A stretch of 64,000 nucleotides of DNA. Origin: Dehalobacter sp. DCM (GTDB taxonomy: Bacteria; Bacillota; Desulfitobacteriia; Desulfitobacteriales; Syntrophobotulaceae). This document shows positions 36,679 to 46,200 of the stretch, piece after piece. The position numbers were made by a program, and so were the translations under genes. The stretch covers positions 1,667,001-1,731,000 of the forward strand of contig NZ_CP092282.1 in the NCBI RefSeq assembly GCF_024972775.1, written 5' to 3'. Every line of letters begins with the position of its first letter. The first letter of the stretch is position 1. Under the pieces are notes generated by a model, which made no database searches, was not told where the DNA came from, and worked only from the letters and a program-made list of their open reading frames with translations.

Positions 36679-36694
36679 TGGCACACTATATGCA
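36679..36694 (+). promoter_or_regulatory. sigma-54 (-24/-12) promoter for the transhydroxylase operon
   Basis: TGGCACACTATATGCA has the GG and GC exactly ten bases apart and the favoured TGGCAC start. It lies about 50 bases before the ribosome site of the zinc-ribbon gene and is the second such promoter near the sigma-54 activator. Confidence 0.78.
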
Positions 36695-36745
36695 ATATTT
36701 AACTGTAGACATTTGATGGGACTGTTACAGCATGGAGGTGATAGA

Positions 36746-36916
36746 ATGGCAAAAAAAGAATTTGTCCTGCCGTATCAGCAAACCAAGGACACGGCGGTGA
36801 ACGCTCCCAAAAAATGCCCGAACTGCGGGGCTTTATGCGCATCGACAATGAAAGTGTGTACCAAGTGTAAAGCAGATTTGACAGCCAATGCCCCCTCAGA
36901 CGAAAAGAAAGAATAA
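36746..36916 (+). CDS. small zinc-ribbon protein
   Basis: 56 residues with a rubredoxin/zinc-ribbon pattern CPNCGALCASTMKVCTKC (two CxxC pairs, one extra Cys), a basic head and a charged tail. The start at ATG 36746 has GGAGGTG six bases upstream. It is the first gene of the operon, 20 bases before the molybdoenzyme. It may be a metal-binding chaperone or an electron carrier for it; function is not known. Confidence 0.75.
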   Translation: MAKKEFVLPYQQTKDTAVNAPKKCPNCGALCASTMKVCTKCKADLTANAPSDEKKE

Positions 36917-36936
36917 GAAAAAGGAGGAACCCATTA

Positions 36937-39516
36937 ATGTCCAATAAAGACATAAAAACAGTTTATAAGGGTACTGGTCTTTGTTCGTTTGGTATCGGCG
37001 CCAATCTTGCCGAAATTGATGTTAAAGACGGGAAAGTACTGCGTACCCGGCCTGCCAGATACGACAAAGCCTATGACATGGAGCAATTCCGTCCCTGGAC
37101 GATCAAGGCACGCGGCAGCGAATTCAGTGCCTGTAATAAATCGTTGATCCCGACCCATGCTATCGGCTACAAAAAAAGAATTACATCTCCGAACCGTATT
37201 CTCTTTCCTTTGAAACGTGAGGACTGGGATCCTAATGGGGAAAGAAATCCGCAAAACCGCGGTAAGAGTAAATTTGTCCGCATTAGCTGGGATGAAGCAA
37301 CCGATATCATTGCTTCGGAAATCAAACGTGTGGAAAAAGAATATGGCTTATATTCGGTTCTTCTGCAATGTGACGGCCATGGCGAAACCAAAGTTGTTCA
37401 CGCTGCGCACGGCTGCAACACACGACTTTTTGACGTGCTTGGGGGCTACACCATGCAGGCAAGACAACCGGACAGCTGGGAAGGCTGGTATTGGGGCGCG
37501 AAACACGTTTGGGGACAGGACCCCGTCGGGCAGGCCGATATGGGTAACCTGCTTATGGATATTGCTGAAAATACAGATACGCTCGTTTTCTGGGGATGCG
37601 ATATGGAAACAACACCTTGGGGATGGGGAGGCCAAATGCCGAGCCGTTACTGTAACTGGCTGACGGAAATTGGCGTCAAGCAGGTCTACATTTGCCCCGA
37701 TGTGAACTATGGCGCTGCAGCGCATAACGACAAGTGGGTGCCGGTATTCCCGAATACAGACGCAGCACTTCACCTGGCGATTATGTATACCTGGCTCACA
37801 GAAGATACCTGGGACAAAGACTATATCGCCACGCATTCTGTCGGGTTTGAATACCTGCAGAAATATATCCTTGGGGAAGATGACGACAAGACCCCCAAGA
37901 CACCCAAATGGGCCGAACCGATCTGCGGTGTTCCAGCCCGTACCATTAAAGCGCTGGCCCGCAACTGGGCTAAAAAAGCCTTTTCTATCGCGCACTGCAA
38001 CGGCGGTTCACTGATTCGTTCGACCTACTCCCATGAACCCGGACGCCTTGAAGTCTGTCTGATGGCAATGCAGGGCATGGGAGCTCCGGGCCGCAATATT
38101 ATTAAGTTCATCGAATGGAACTTCTATGGTCTGGATACTCAGCAGCCGCCGCCGAAGTCGGAAGTTGTACCCAGCCTAGATAAAGCGTATCGCGGTTATA
38201 ATTTCGTGCAGCCGGCATCCTTCATTCCTAAGACGCTGATTCCGCAGGCGCTACTCGGCGATTATACCGAAGACAATCCGCTGAGCTGGCATGGCTTTAC
38301 TGTCGCCGGCTGGCCGCGCTGGGATCAGTTTATTGAATATCATTATCCCATCCCCGGGGCTAAACCAATCCGTATGATCTGGACAGACACTCCGTGTTGG
38401 ACAACCTGCTGGAACGGCGGCAATTCCATGATTGAAGCGTTGCACAGCGATCGGATCGAGACGATCATCGCGCAGCATCCCTGGCTGGAAAATGACTGCC
38501 TCTACGCAGACCTCATTCTGCCAATCAACACGAAATATGAAGAAACAGACATCGGTGTCGACAATGTCGGTGGCAGCTATTCTTCCATCTACTATGAAGA
38601 ACAAGCCGTAGAACCCCTGGGCGAATCAAAAAGCGACTGGGAAGCAGTCGGAGAAGTAGCCAAGAAGCTGGGTGTCTATGATGCCTATGTGGAAGGCAAG
38701 AGCCTGGAAGAATGGATCCGCCATGGTTTTGAAACCTCCGGGCTGCAGGATTACATCAGCTATGAAGAATTCAAGAAAAATGGCTATTACCTGTCACCAA
38801 CAGCCGAAAACTGGGAAGACGTTCCCCGCGGTTTTGAGCTGTTCTATAAAGATCCTGAAGAAAACGCATTAAATACACCGACAGGTAAGCTTGAGATTTA
38901 CTCGGAGTCTCTGGCCGAAAACTTCCCGGATGATGATGAACGCGGACCTTATCCGAAATTCATCCCGTATGGCGATCGTCACCAGGAAAGCCGTCTCCAT
39001 CCGCGCAGCGAAAAATACCCGTATCTCATCGTCTCCAACCATCCGAAGTGGCGGGTCCATGCCAATATGGATGACATTTCGTGGTTCCGCGAGATTGAAA
39101 CCTGTAAAGTAACCGGTCCTGACGGTTATCAGTATGAGCCAGTATGGATCAATCCGAAAGATGCCAAAGAGCTCGGCGTCGTTCATGGTGATATTGTTAA
39201 AATCTATAACGATCGCGGCTGGACCATGGGTGGAGCTTATGTTACAGAGAGAATCTTACCCGGCGTTGTGCTGCAGGATCATGGTGCGCGACTCGATCCG
39301 ATCGAAGACGGTATCAGTGACCGATCCGGTGCCAATAACCTGATTTGCCCCACAGCAACCACTTCCAAGAATGCGCCCGGTGAATGCACCAGCGGCTTCC
39401 TGGTTGCCGTTGAAAAAGTGGACGTATTTGCAATGGCGAAGCAGTATCCCGAAGCATTCGGCCGCAAATATGACAAAGGTATCGGTGTCAGTATTGAAAA
39501 CCGTATCAAACAATAA
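36937..39516 (+). CDS. molybdopterin enzyme, pyrogallol-phloroglucinol transhydroxylase-like large subunit
   Basis: DMSO-reductase superfamily catalytic subunit, 859 residues, cytosolic (no twin-arginine signal) and without the usual N-terminal [4Fe-4S] cysteines. This matches the Pelobacter acidigallici transhydroxylase large subunit, known to be about 875 residues and to lack that cluster. Asp179-Ser180 (RQPDSWEGW) and His148 (CDGHGE) fall close to the published Asp174/Ser175 (Mo ligand) and His144. The C-terminal cofactor-binding domain has YPYLIVSNHPKWRVHANMD. AAGGAGG precedes the ATG. It is partnered by the Fe-S subunit 11 bases downstream and driven by a sigma-54 promoter. The substrate may be another polyhydroxylated aromatic. 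Confidence 0.85.
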   Translation: MSNKDIKTVYKGTGLCSFGIGANLAEIDVKDGKVLRTRPARYDKAYDMEQFRPWTIKARGSEFSACNKSLIPTHAIGYKKRITSPNRILFPLKREDWDPNGERNPQNRGKSKFVRISWDEATDIIASEIKRVEKEYGLYSVLLQCDGHGETKVVHAAHGCNTRLFDVLGGYTMQARQPDSWEGWYWGAKHVWGQDPVGQADMGNLLMDIAENTDTLVFWGCDMETTPWGWGGQMPSRYCNWLTEIGVKQVYICPDVNYGAAAHNDKWVPVFPNTDAALHLAIMYTWLTEDTWDKDYIATHSVGFEYLQKYILGEDDDKTPKTPKWAEPICGVPARTIKALARNWAKKAFSIAHCNGGSLIRSTYSHEPGRLEVCLMAMQGMGAPGRNIIKFIEWNFYGLDTQQPPPKSEVVPSLDKAYRGYNFVQPASFIPKTLIPQALLGDYTEDNPLSWHGFTVAGWPRWDQFIEYHYPIPGAKPIRMIWTDTPCWTTCWNGGNSMIEALHSDRIETIIAQHPWLENDCLYADLILPINTKYEETDIGVDNVGGSYSSIYYEEQAVEPLGESKSDWEAVGEVAKKLGVYDAYVEGKSLEEWIRHGFETSGLQDYISYEEFKKNGYYLSPTAENWEDVPRGFELFYKDPEENALNTPTGKLEIYSESLAENFPDDDERGPYPKFIPYGDRHQESRLHPRSEKYPYLIVSNHPKWRVHANMDDISWFREIETCKVTGPDGYQYEPVWINPKDAKELGVVHGDIVKIYNDRGWTMGGAYVTERILPGVVLQDHGARLDPIEDGISDRSGANNLICPTATTSKNAPGECTSGFLVAVEKVDVFAMAKQYPEAFGRKYDKGIGVSIENRIKQ

Positions 39517-39527
39517 GGAGGACAAAA

Positions 39528-40328
39528 ATGAAAGTATTTGTAGTCGATGTCGCGAAATGCAACGGATGCTACGGCTGCCAGCTCGCCTGTAAAGACGAAC
39601 ATGTGGACAATGACTGGATGCCCTATGCTAAGCCGCAGCCGGATACCGGACATTTCTGGATGAAACTGAAAGAAAAAACCCATGGCCAGGTACCAAAGGT
39701 CAAATTGGAATATACCCCGTATACCTGTATGCACTGCGCTGATCCGGCCTGCGCCAAAAAGAGCGACGCTTTTTATAAGCGGGAGGACGGGCTCGTCATC
39801 TTAGACCCCGTTAAGGCTCAAGGCAAAAAAGAACTTGTTGATGCCTGCCCCTATGGCGTTGTTTATTGGAACGAAGACTTAAACGTTGCTCAGAAATGCA
39901 CTGGCTGCGCCCATTTGGTGGATGAAGGCCAGCTGCCGCGCTGCGTGGATTTCTGTGCGGTTGACGCCCTGCGTTTTGGCGAAGAATCTGAGTTTGCCGC
40001 AGAGATAGCCAAGGCAGACGTCATTCGTCCTGAACTCGGCACGCGTCCCCGAGTGTATTATTTGAATATGCCGAAGCTGTTCATTGGCGGTGACGTATGG
40101 GATCCGGCTACCGATGATATCATTGAAGGCGCCAAGGTGACTCTGACCGGGGCGGATGGATACACTGCCGAAACAGCAAGCGATGAATACGGTGATTTCT
40201 GGTTCCGCAAACTCAATGCTGGCAGCTACACGTTGAAGGCTGAAGCCCAAGGCTATCAACCGGTTGTCAAAGAAGGCATCGAGCTGAAAGAAAGTCTGAA
40301 CATCGGTGATATCCCGCTGGTAAAATAA
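39528..40328 (+). CDS. transhydroxylase-like Fe-S small subunit with C-terminal Cna-B-type domain
   Basis: 266 residues. Twelve cysteines in ferredoxin spacing (11, 14, 17, 21; 67, 70, 75, 107; 124, 127, 139, 143) can hold three [4Fe-4S] clusters. From about residue 183 there is a beta-rich carboxypeptidase-regulatory/Cna-B-like domain (IGGDVWDPATDDIIEGAKV, SDEYGDFWFRKLNAGSYTL). A fused domain of this kind on an Fe-S subunit is characteristic of the transhydroxylase beta subunit (about 275 residues) and supports the assignment of the partner. It is translated from AAGGAGG just after the large subunit. Confidence 0.88.
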   Translation: MKVFVVDVAKCNGCYGCQLACKDEHVDNDWMPYAKPQPDTGHFWMKLKEKTHGQVPKVKLEYTPYTCMHCADPACAKKSDAFYKREDGLVILDPVKAQGKKELVDACPYGVVYWNEDLNVAQKCTGCAHLVDEGQLPRCVDFCAVDALRFGEESEFAAEIAKADVIRPELGTRPRVYYLNMPKLFIGGDVWDPATDDIIEGAKVTLTGADGYTAETASDEYGDFWFRKLNAGSYTLKAEAQGYQPVVKEGIELKESLNIGDIPLVK

Positions 40329-40373
40329 AAGAGGATCTTTCGATACCCTTTAAACCCTAGGCAATAAAAAAAG

Positions 40374-40414
40374 ATGATTCTGCGTACTGCCTCGTGGTAT
40401 GCAGAATCATTTTG
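40374..40414. terminator. terminator of the transhydroxylase operon
   Basis: ATGATTCTGCGTAC pairs with GTATGCAGAATCAT (one wobble pair) around nine bases, with A-rich and T-rich sides. The stem resembles that at 28107-28157. Confidence 0.8.
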
Positions 40415-40538
40415 TTTAAACTTAACCGGGGTTAAATATTAAATCAATGATGCGGCTGCTCTTCTGCTACGATCAGAGTTGCGCACCAAAAGGCAACACG
40501 GGTTAAGCGTATTGTGTGAAGAAAGAGGGTCATAATCA

Positions 40539-41405
40539 ATGGATTATAGCGATGATGCGAATAAAAGCGATCAGGAAATCCTAGAATCGTATGCGCTTGT
40601 TTTATCAAAACTTAAAGACCTTTTGCAGGAAGACATTATGACGGTCATTACCGACAGAACACACTTCCGCAATTTCTTTCCCGGCCGGGTGATGGGACAA
40701 GGTGCCGGTGATCTGACCCGGTCGGAACTGGCTGGTGTTCCGGAACTAATGCAGTGTATAAATACCGGAAAACCGAGTGCTGTATTGGCTGTACAAAAGG
40801 ATACGGGTTCCCGTTTTTTATCGTTGACCTCACCGATTAAAAACAGCAGCGGTGAAACAATCGGCTGCGTCTCCATCGGCCGGAGTATGGAAATACAGTC
40901 CAATATCGAAAATACGGCGCACGATTTAGCGGCAACCATGCAGCAAGTTAATGCCGGACTGCAGGAAGTTGCCTCCGGGTCTCAGGGACTGTCAAATAAG
41001 ATCGATAATGTCGTTCTGTCCGCCAATGAATCCGCTGTAAAAATTAATCAAATCAATAAGGTTATTACTGCCATCACGGATATTTCCTCTCATTCCAACC
41101 TGTTAGGGCTCAATGCCGCCATTGAAGCAGCACGGGCAGGGGAACAGGGACGCGGGTTTGCCGTTGTTGCGGAAGAAATGCGCAAACTGGCAGCCCAAAG
41201 CAAAGAATCAGCGTCCATGGTCACAGAAATATTGACTGAAATGCGCCAGTCTATCGGAAATATCATCACAGAGATCAACCAAATCGGCGGCATCGCCGAA
41301 AACCAGGCCGCTGCAACCCAGGAGATTACGGCTGCAATCGAAGAGGTGAATGAACACTCGCAGAACTTGGCAGATTTAGCAAAAATTCGAGTTGATACGG
41401 AATAG
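40539..41405 (+). CDS. soluble methyl-accepting chemotaxis-type protein
   Basis: 288 residues with no membrane helix. A small sensory domain with a Cache/PAS-like look (about 30-125, with [16 protein letters not shown] and [24 protein letters not shown]) precedes an MCP signalling domain whose hairpin tip is [36 protein letters not shown]. The methylation helices are short. It is a cytoplasmic chemoreceptor or an MCP-like regulator. Position suggests it senses a compound handled by the neighbouring island. The ATG follows AAAGAGGG. Confidence 0.85.
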   Translation: MDYSDDANKSDQEILESYALVLSKLKDLLQEDIMTVITDRTHFRNFFPGRVMGQGAGDLTRSELAGVPELMQCINTGKPSAVLAVQKDTGSRFLSLTSPIKNSSGETIGCVSIGRSMEIQSNIENTAHDLAATMQQVNAGLQEVASGSQGLSNKIDNVVLSANESAVKINQINKVITAITDISSHSNLLGLNAAIEAARAGEQGRGFAVVAEEMRKLAAQSKESASMVTEILTEMRQSIGNIITEINQIGGIAENQAAATQEITAAIEEVNEHSQNLADLAKIRVDTE

Positions 41406-41493
41406 GCTATACAAAAAACAAATTCTAGTGATGTTGGCAGTGAATCATTTTTATGTGTCATTATTCAATAATATACGAAAAGGAGGAGTGGTC

Positions 41494-42435
41494 ATGGGGA
41501 AAATTATCATTACCGGTGTTGACGGGAATTTTGGCGGGTATGCCGCACGGAGCATCATGAAGAAAGTACCGCTTCATAATCTGATTTTTACAGCACCGAA
41601 CAAAAAGGTTTTGGAAGAGTTTGCGGCGCAAGGTGTAGAGACCCGATATGCCGACTTCAATAATCCGGAGCAGCTGAAAGAAGCTTTTGCCGGCGGTGAG
41701 GTATTGCTGCTGATATCGATGCCGTTTGTCGGGGAAAAGAGAAGGAATGCCCATAAAGCGGCTGTGTATGCTGCTGTCGCTGCCGGGGTCAAAAAAATCG
41801 TCTATACCTCCATTGTTGGAAGCGGTGACGATTCCTGCGATTCCTACGAAAAGTTCGATCACCAATATACAGAAAATTACATTCTAACGACACCCTTGAA
41901 ATATGTTTTCCTGCGCAATTCCCAATATGCGGAGGCGATGATCTCAGCCTTTGAAGAAGCAGCTGAGGCGACGGGCGTTCTTACCAATAACATGGGTGAA
42001 GGACGGATGGCCCATGTTTCGCGCAACGACTGTGCGGAAGCCGCCGCGTGCGTTGCAGCTGGCGCCGGAGAGGACAACACGGTCTATTATATTTCGGGAC
42101 CAACAGCGAACACCATGGAGGAATTTTGTGCTATTGGATCAGAAGTCACCGGCAAAAAAGTAACCTATCAGTATGTCAGCGATGAAGAAAACTATGCCTT
42201 CTTTGATTCCCTCGGTGTGCCGCGGCGGACGGATGGGGAATGGGCGGAGACCGCCAAGGCGTTTCCATTCTGCTCTGAAGGGATGGTTACATTTGGAGCC
42301 GCGATACGCAATGACAAAATGAGCTATTGCACGAATGATTTTGAGACGCTCACAGGCAAAAAGCCGAAGAGTATCCGTGAGATGTTTGAGGACATCGCGA
42401 ACTACCGAGTGGGTAAACGGACATCAACGGACTAA
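41494..42435 (+). CDS. NmrA/QOR2-type NAD(P)-binding oxidoreductase
   Basis: Atypical short-chain dehydrogenase, 313 residues. The nucleotide-binding turn is GVDGNFGGYAARS, with YTSIVG and SYEKFDHQYTENYI further on. The family includes quinone reductase QorB and sensors such as NmrA; some lack catalysis. ATG 41494 follows AAAGGAGGAG; the frame begins upstream inside the chemoreceptor gene. It has its own hairpin downstream. Possible roles are quinone or enone reduction, or redox sensing; not resolved. Confidence 0.8.
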   Translation: MGKIIITGVDGNFGGYAARSIMKKVPLHNLIFTAPNKKVLEEFAAQGVETRYADFNNPEQLKEAFAGGEVLLLISMPFVGEKRRNAHKAAVYAAVAAGVKKIVYTSIVGSGDDSCDSYEKFDHQYTENYILTTPLKYVFLRNSQYAEAMISAFEEAAEATGVLTNNMGEGRMAHVSRNDCAEAAACVAAGAGEDNTVYYISGPTANTMEEFCAIGSEVTGKKVTYQYVSDEENYAFFDSLGVPRRTDGEWAETAKAFPFCSEGMVTFGAAIRNDKMSYCTNDFETLTGKKPKSIREMFEDIANYRVGKRTSTD

Positions 42436-42517
42436 TACCGTGAACGACAGATCGTGTGACTAACAATTAAAAAGTCTGCAAAGGGTAGACAAGTTTAGGA
42501 CATTTCACAAGTAAGAT

Positions 42518-42561
42518 AAGAACAGAGCTGTTAAACCTAAGGGGTAAATGGCTCTGTTCTT
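42518..42561 (+). terminator. hairpin after NmrA-type gene
   Basis: AAGAACAGAGC and GCTCTGTTCTT form a perfect 11-bp stem around 22 bases. The T tract is short. The surrounding gap (42436-42708) holds nothing else I can identify. Confidence 0.55.
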
Positions 42562-42708
42562 GTTATAGTGGTTCATTATTTCTTCCAGAGAGCTGAGATC
42601 GGTCTGCAGCATTTTGAAAGGGTGCGAATATTTATGCTTATAGTGGATGTTCTATTGATGAATTCATGGGCTGTGCAAGCTAAATAAAAATACATCGTGG
42701 TAATCTTC

Positions 42709-42903
42709 TTACGCATTCCTAATCGGTTCGTGAGATTTTTTGCCATAAACCTTTGCATAGGCCTTACAAAATGGGCAATGATCATTTTCAATATTCTTTA
42801 CAAAACGATAGGCAAGTCCGGATTGCGTTTTTCGTGCATGTTTGCACACAGGACAGTTGATGCATACCTTGGCCATTAAGCGGTCTTTCTCAGTTATTCC
42901 CAT
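42709..42903 (-). CDS. small cysteine-rich (zinc-ribbon-like) protein
   Basis: 64 residues from ATG 42903, which has AAGAGGTG seven bases upstream. Two cysteine clusters, VCINCPVCKHARK and DHCPFCKAY, fit a zinc ribbon or a small Fe-S fold. It is basic, with no signal peptide. Family not recognised. It lies alone on the minus strand, divergent from the hydratase operon. Confidence 0.55.
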   Translation of the reverse strand: MGITEKDRLMAKVCINCPVCKHARKTQSGLAYRFVKNIENDHCPFCKAYAKVYGKKSHEPIRNA

Positions 42904-43363
42904 TTTTAAGCACCTCTTAAAAATTATATATGCCTTAGGTGTAGAGTATATCATTACCTATTAATATACAACGCCGGTTAATCTCCTAATTAATACTGGT
43001 TTAAGACTGGTATCCAGTATTACGTTCTTTAAGTAAAAAGACATTTGTTTTTTTGAGGTAGGTAAGCACGCATTATCTATGGTGTCTGTATGGGTCAATA
43101 TTTATGAACATTGTACTCGTCTGTGATGATTAATCGAATATTAAACAAAATAGGACTGAGGAGTAGAGAGTACTGGGTAAATACTAGTAAAACATACAGA
43201 CACAACTAGCATTGCTACTGAAAATAATTAAACGTAACATTATATATACTGAGAAAAATGTATAGTTACGGTGCGAGAAAGGTAATAAAAATAGGTGAAA
43301 ATATTCATGAAAAGCAAATATATACAAATATATCGATAATTATGATCAGGAGGAATTATTCAT
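42904..43363. other. 460-bp regulatory region upstream of the hydratase
   Basis: Gene-free and AT-rich. It holds the operator-like inverted repeat at 42991-43022. No reading frame with a ribosome site was seen before the AGGAGG at 43350. Confidence 0.5.
42991..43022. promoter_or_regulatory. operator-like inverted repeat TAATACTGG-N14-CCAGTATTA
   Basis: Perfect 9-bp arms at 42991-42999 and 43014-43022, with a second palindrome ACTGG-TAT-CCAGT inside (43006-43018). AATACTGGTTTAA at 42992-43004 recurs exactly, in reverse orientation, at 54406-54418, and ACTGGTAT (43006-43013) recurs at 54335-54342. Confidence 0.65.
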
Positions 43364-44551
43364 ATGACCGAACGACAGAATAGTATTTTAGCAGTTAAGG
43401 GAATCGAAGATGGGATTATTTCTGACGAAGCACTTCAGGATTTTGAAAAAAGAGTCGGGATGGAATTACGTGTTAACAATATTTTTAATGAACTGGCATC
43501 AAAAGACGCGATACGAAAATTTGCCGATGGGATAGGTGATGAAAATCCCCTTTGGCGGGATGAATCCTACGCGAACCAAAGCCCTTATCGTGGAATTGCT
43601 GCACCTCCGTCCTGGTTAAACAGTGTTTTCCCCACCTGGGTGCTCCAAGGCCTTAAAGGGGTTCATGCTATTCATGCAAGCACAGAGTGGGAGTTTTATC
43701 GGCCGGTTTATTTAAATGATACAATCCGGCCGGAATGCTATTTTTCCGGATTTGAAGTAAAAAATAGCTCCTTTGCTGGCAGAACGGTCATTGAGCGGCA
43801 GGAAGCGCGGTATTATAATCAGAATGGCGAGTTGGTGGCTGTAGCGCGTCCAGTTGGTTTTCGGACGGAACGAAGAGCCACAAGAGAAAATAAACTGTAT
43901 ATGGACATCCAGCTCCCTCATCCTTGGACGGAGCAGGAATTGGCGCAAATCGAAGACCAGATCTTAAAAGAGGAAATCCGCGGCTCAAAACTTCGTTTTT
44001 GGGAAGATACCGAGCCCGGAGATCTTCTGCCGCCAATTGCAAAAGGACCGTTAGGTCTTACCGATGTTATTGCTTATTGCATCGGCGCAGCCCCTGTTGC
44101 AATTAAAGCCCATGCCTCTTCTTTAAAAATATACGGTCAGCATCCTGCGTGGTGTTTCCGTGATCCTTACAGTTTTGCGCTGGAACCTATATATGGGGTT
44201 CACTATAACCAAATGGCAGCACAAGACTGCGGTTTACCCTACCCTTATGATATCGGTGTTCAGAGACATTGCTGGCTTATTCAGCTTCTCACCAATTGGA
44301 TGGGTGATTATGGCTGGCTTAAGCGCAATTATGCCAAATATGCAAAATTTGTCTTTTTCTCAGATGTTGTTAAATTGTCAGGAAAGGTAGTCAGGAAATA
44401 CCGGGATGATGAAGGAGAGTATTGTGTTGATATTGCAACCAAAGCGATCAATCAACGGGGAGAAGATGTCATGCCCGGGACTGCCACGATAGTCTTGCCT
44501 CGAAAAAGAAATCTCCTGTGCGCATTGGAAAAAAGGCTGCGTTCCGTATAA
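43364..44551 (+). CDS. double-hotdog acyl dehydratase (MaoC/FAS1-like)
   Basis: 395 residues holding two hotdog domains. The first (about 25-170) has the hydratase-2 type pattern KFADGIGDENPLWRDESYANQSPYRGIAAPP, with Asp in place of the usual catalytic spacing D-x4-H. The second (about 200-390) has FWEDTEPGDLLPPIAKGPLGLTDVIAY. The family hydrates or dehydrates enoyl-CoA-type substrates. AGGAGG precedes the ATG. No acyl-CoA ligase or dehydrogenase is adjacent. Its upstream region shares an operator-like motif with the dehydratase cluster at 54.5 kb. Confidence 0.75.
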   Translation: MTERQNSILAVKGIEDGIISDEALQDFEKRVGMELRVNNIFNELASKDAIRKFADGIGDENPLWRDESYANQSPYRGIAAPPSWLNSVFPTWVLQGLKGVHAIHASTEWEFYRPVYLNDTIRPECYFSGFEVKNSSFAGRTVIERQEARYYNQNGELVAVARPVGFRTERRATRENKLYMDIQLPHPWTEQELAQIEDQILKEEIRGSKLRFWEDTEPGDLLPPIAKGPLGLTDVIAYCIGAAPVAIKAHASSLKIYGQHPAWCFRDPYSFALEPIYGVHYNQMAAQDCGLPYPYDIGVQRHCWLIQLLTNWMGDYGWLKRNYAKYAKFVFFSDVVKLSGKVVRKYRDDEGEYCVDIATKAINQRGEDVMPGTATIVLPRKRNLLCALEKRLRSV

Positions 44552-44627
44552 GAATGAATATTTTTCTTGATACGAGAGATTAGTAATCGCAGGGTCTAAA
44601 CCATTCTATAGAAAAGAAGGAATAGCA

Positions 44628-46088
44628 ATGTCAGAACAAAATGGATCAACTGCTTATATTCGGAAAGTTAATAAAATTTTCACAGTCTTTTTAGCACTTG
44701 GTTCGATAACAACACTAATTCTAAGTGTTATGTCGATTTGCTCCACTTATATTTCTTTCATTATCCTATTGCTTGGCGCAGCCCTTGCTGCTGGGTTGAC
44801 CTTTAGGAAGATCTCCGACTATGCTGTTATGACCATCGCGCTGCTCGCTATTCTCATCTCCTTAGGTAATCTTATGTTGGATATACCGGAAGCAGCAGCG
44901 GCCTTAGCATTAATTATGATCTGTTTTAGTGCTTTCTATTTTATTAAATGGCTTCCGCTCATTACCGGCGGCGGAATGCTGATAACAGTCATTTATCTTC
45001 AATTTGTTCAAAATTTGTATCAAACGCAAGTTTTTATCATACAAGCTATTTGTATTCTTTTCACATCCCTGATTCTATTTTTCCTTACACAATGGGGGAC
45101 TGAATTGATTCAATCAGCAAGCACAGAGGAAAGGAAAACAAAATTTGTCCTGCAAGAATTGAGTAACACAATGAAGGTGGTGGAACAAAGTACGTTCTCC
45201 ATTAACACTGACATTGATACCTGTAACAATAACCTGACAGTGATCCATGACATTAGTAATGCGGTTTCAAATGCAATTCAAGAAATTACCAAAGGCGTTG
45301 TTAGTCAAACAGAAAGTGTTAACAGAATAAATGTAATGATGGGGGATGCGGATGAAAAAATTTCTGAGATAACGAATTTTACCCATATGCTGGCGGATGA
45401 ATCCCAAAAAACATCTGAAGAAGTGCTGAATGGCTCTGCCCAAATTAATCACATGGGCGATCAAATGGAAATCATTAATCAAACCTCCGAAAAATCGTTT
45501 TTGGCTGTACAAGAACTTTATGAAGAAATGGGAAAAGTCAACGCTTCGCTTGCGGGAATTACTGAAATAGCGCAGCAGACAAATCTGTTGGCGTTAAATG
45601 CAGCAATAGAAGCCTCCAGAGCAGGAGACTTAGGAAAAGGGTTTGCGGTTGTTGCCGATGAAATAAAAAAACTGGCAGAGCAAAGTGCTAATACGGTTGA
45701 ATATATTAATCGAATTATTGCAGAAATAAAAGCTAAAACGCAGAAGGTTCTAAACGATGTTCAACAGGGAAAAGAGGCTACCCTATCCGGAAATGCAATT
45801 GCAAGCAACATGCTACAGGGATTCCAAGCGATGGAGAACGCCTATATTCGTATAAACGGGTATATCGAAGAAGAATTAAGCAAAATCAAAGCAACAGCCG
45901 CGTTATTCTCAAATATTCGGATGGAATCAGAAAATATTGCGAGTGTCTCGGAACAGCATGTGGCTGCAACGGAGGAGGTAATGGCGACTACGGAAGAACA
46001 AAATGCCAATATTGAGACCTTGTATGTTTTAATGCGGGAATTGAAAAAATCCAGCGATCAATTAACTGGAGTCATTGATAAACAATAA
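44628..46088 (+). CDS. membrane methyl-accepting chemotaxis-type protein
   Basis: 486 residues. The N-terminal 160 residues form about six close hydrophobic helices with almost no external loop, so no extracytoplasmic sensor domain. A coiled-coil MCP signalling domain follows, with tip [40 protein letters not shown]. Receptors of this form sense membrane state or a lipophilic ligand. AAGAAGGAA precedes the ATG. It lies 77 bases after the hydratase and may share its transcript. Confidence 0.85.
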   Translation: MSEQNGSTAYIRKVNKIFTVFLALGSITTLILSVMSICSTYISFIILLLGAALAAGLTFRKISDYAVMTIALLAILISLGNLMLDIPEAAAALALIMICFSAFYFIKWLPLITGGGMLITVIYLQFVQNLYQTQVFIIQAICILFTSLILFFLTQWGTELIQSASTEERKTKFVLQELSNTMKVVEQSTFSINTDIDTCNNNLTVIHDISNAVSNAIQEITKGVVSQTESVNRINVMMGDADEKISEITNFTHMLADESQKTSEEVLNGSAQINHMGDQMEIINQTSEKSFLAVQELYEEMGKVNASLAGITEIAQQTNLLALNAAIEASRAGDLGKGFAVVADEIKKLAEQSANTVEYINRIIAEIKAKTQKVLNDVQQGKEATLSGNAIASNMLQGFQAMENAYIRINGYIEEELSKIKATAALFSNIRMESENIASVSEQHVAATEEVMATTEEQNANIETLYVLMRELKKSSDQLTGVIDKQ

Positions 46089-46200
46089 GTGATTTTCTAA
46101 TTGTTGGGCAATATATTTAGTGCTATCGGCTTATTTTCATGGCTTCAACTCTTATAAATATTCATTCTTCGATTGTGTATTGATGAGAGGAAGGTGCTTC

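Noticed and set aside
37348-37995. 215-codon minus-strand frame inside the transhydroxylase large subunit gene
   Set aside because: Antisense shadow of a clear molybdoenzyme; no ribosome site.
43364-44551. Part of a fatty acid beta-oxidation operon
   Set aside because: No acyl-CoA dehydrogenase, thiolase or ligase is adjacent; only the hydratase fold can be supported.
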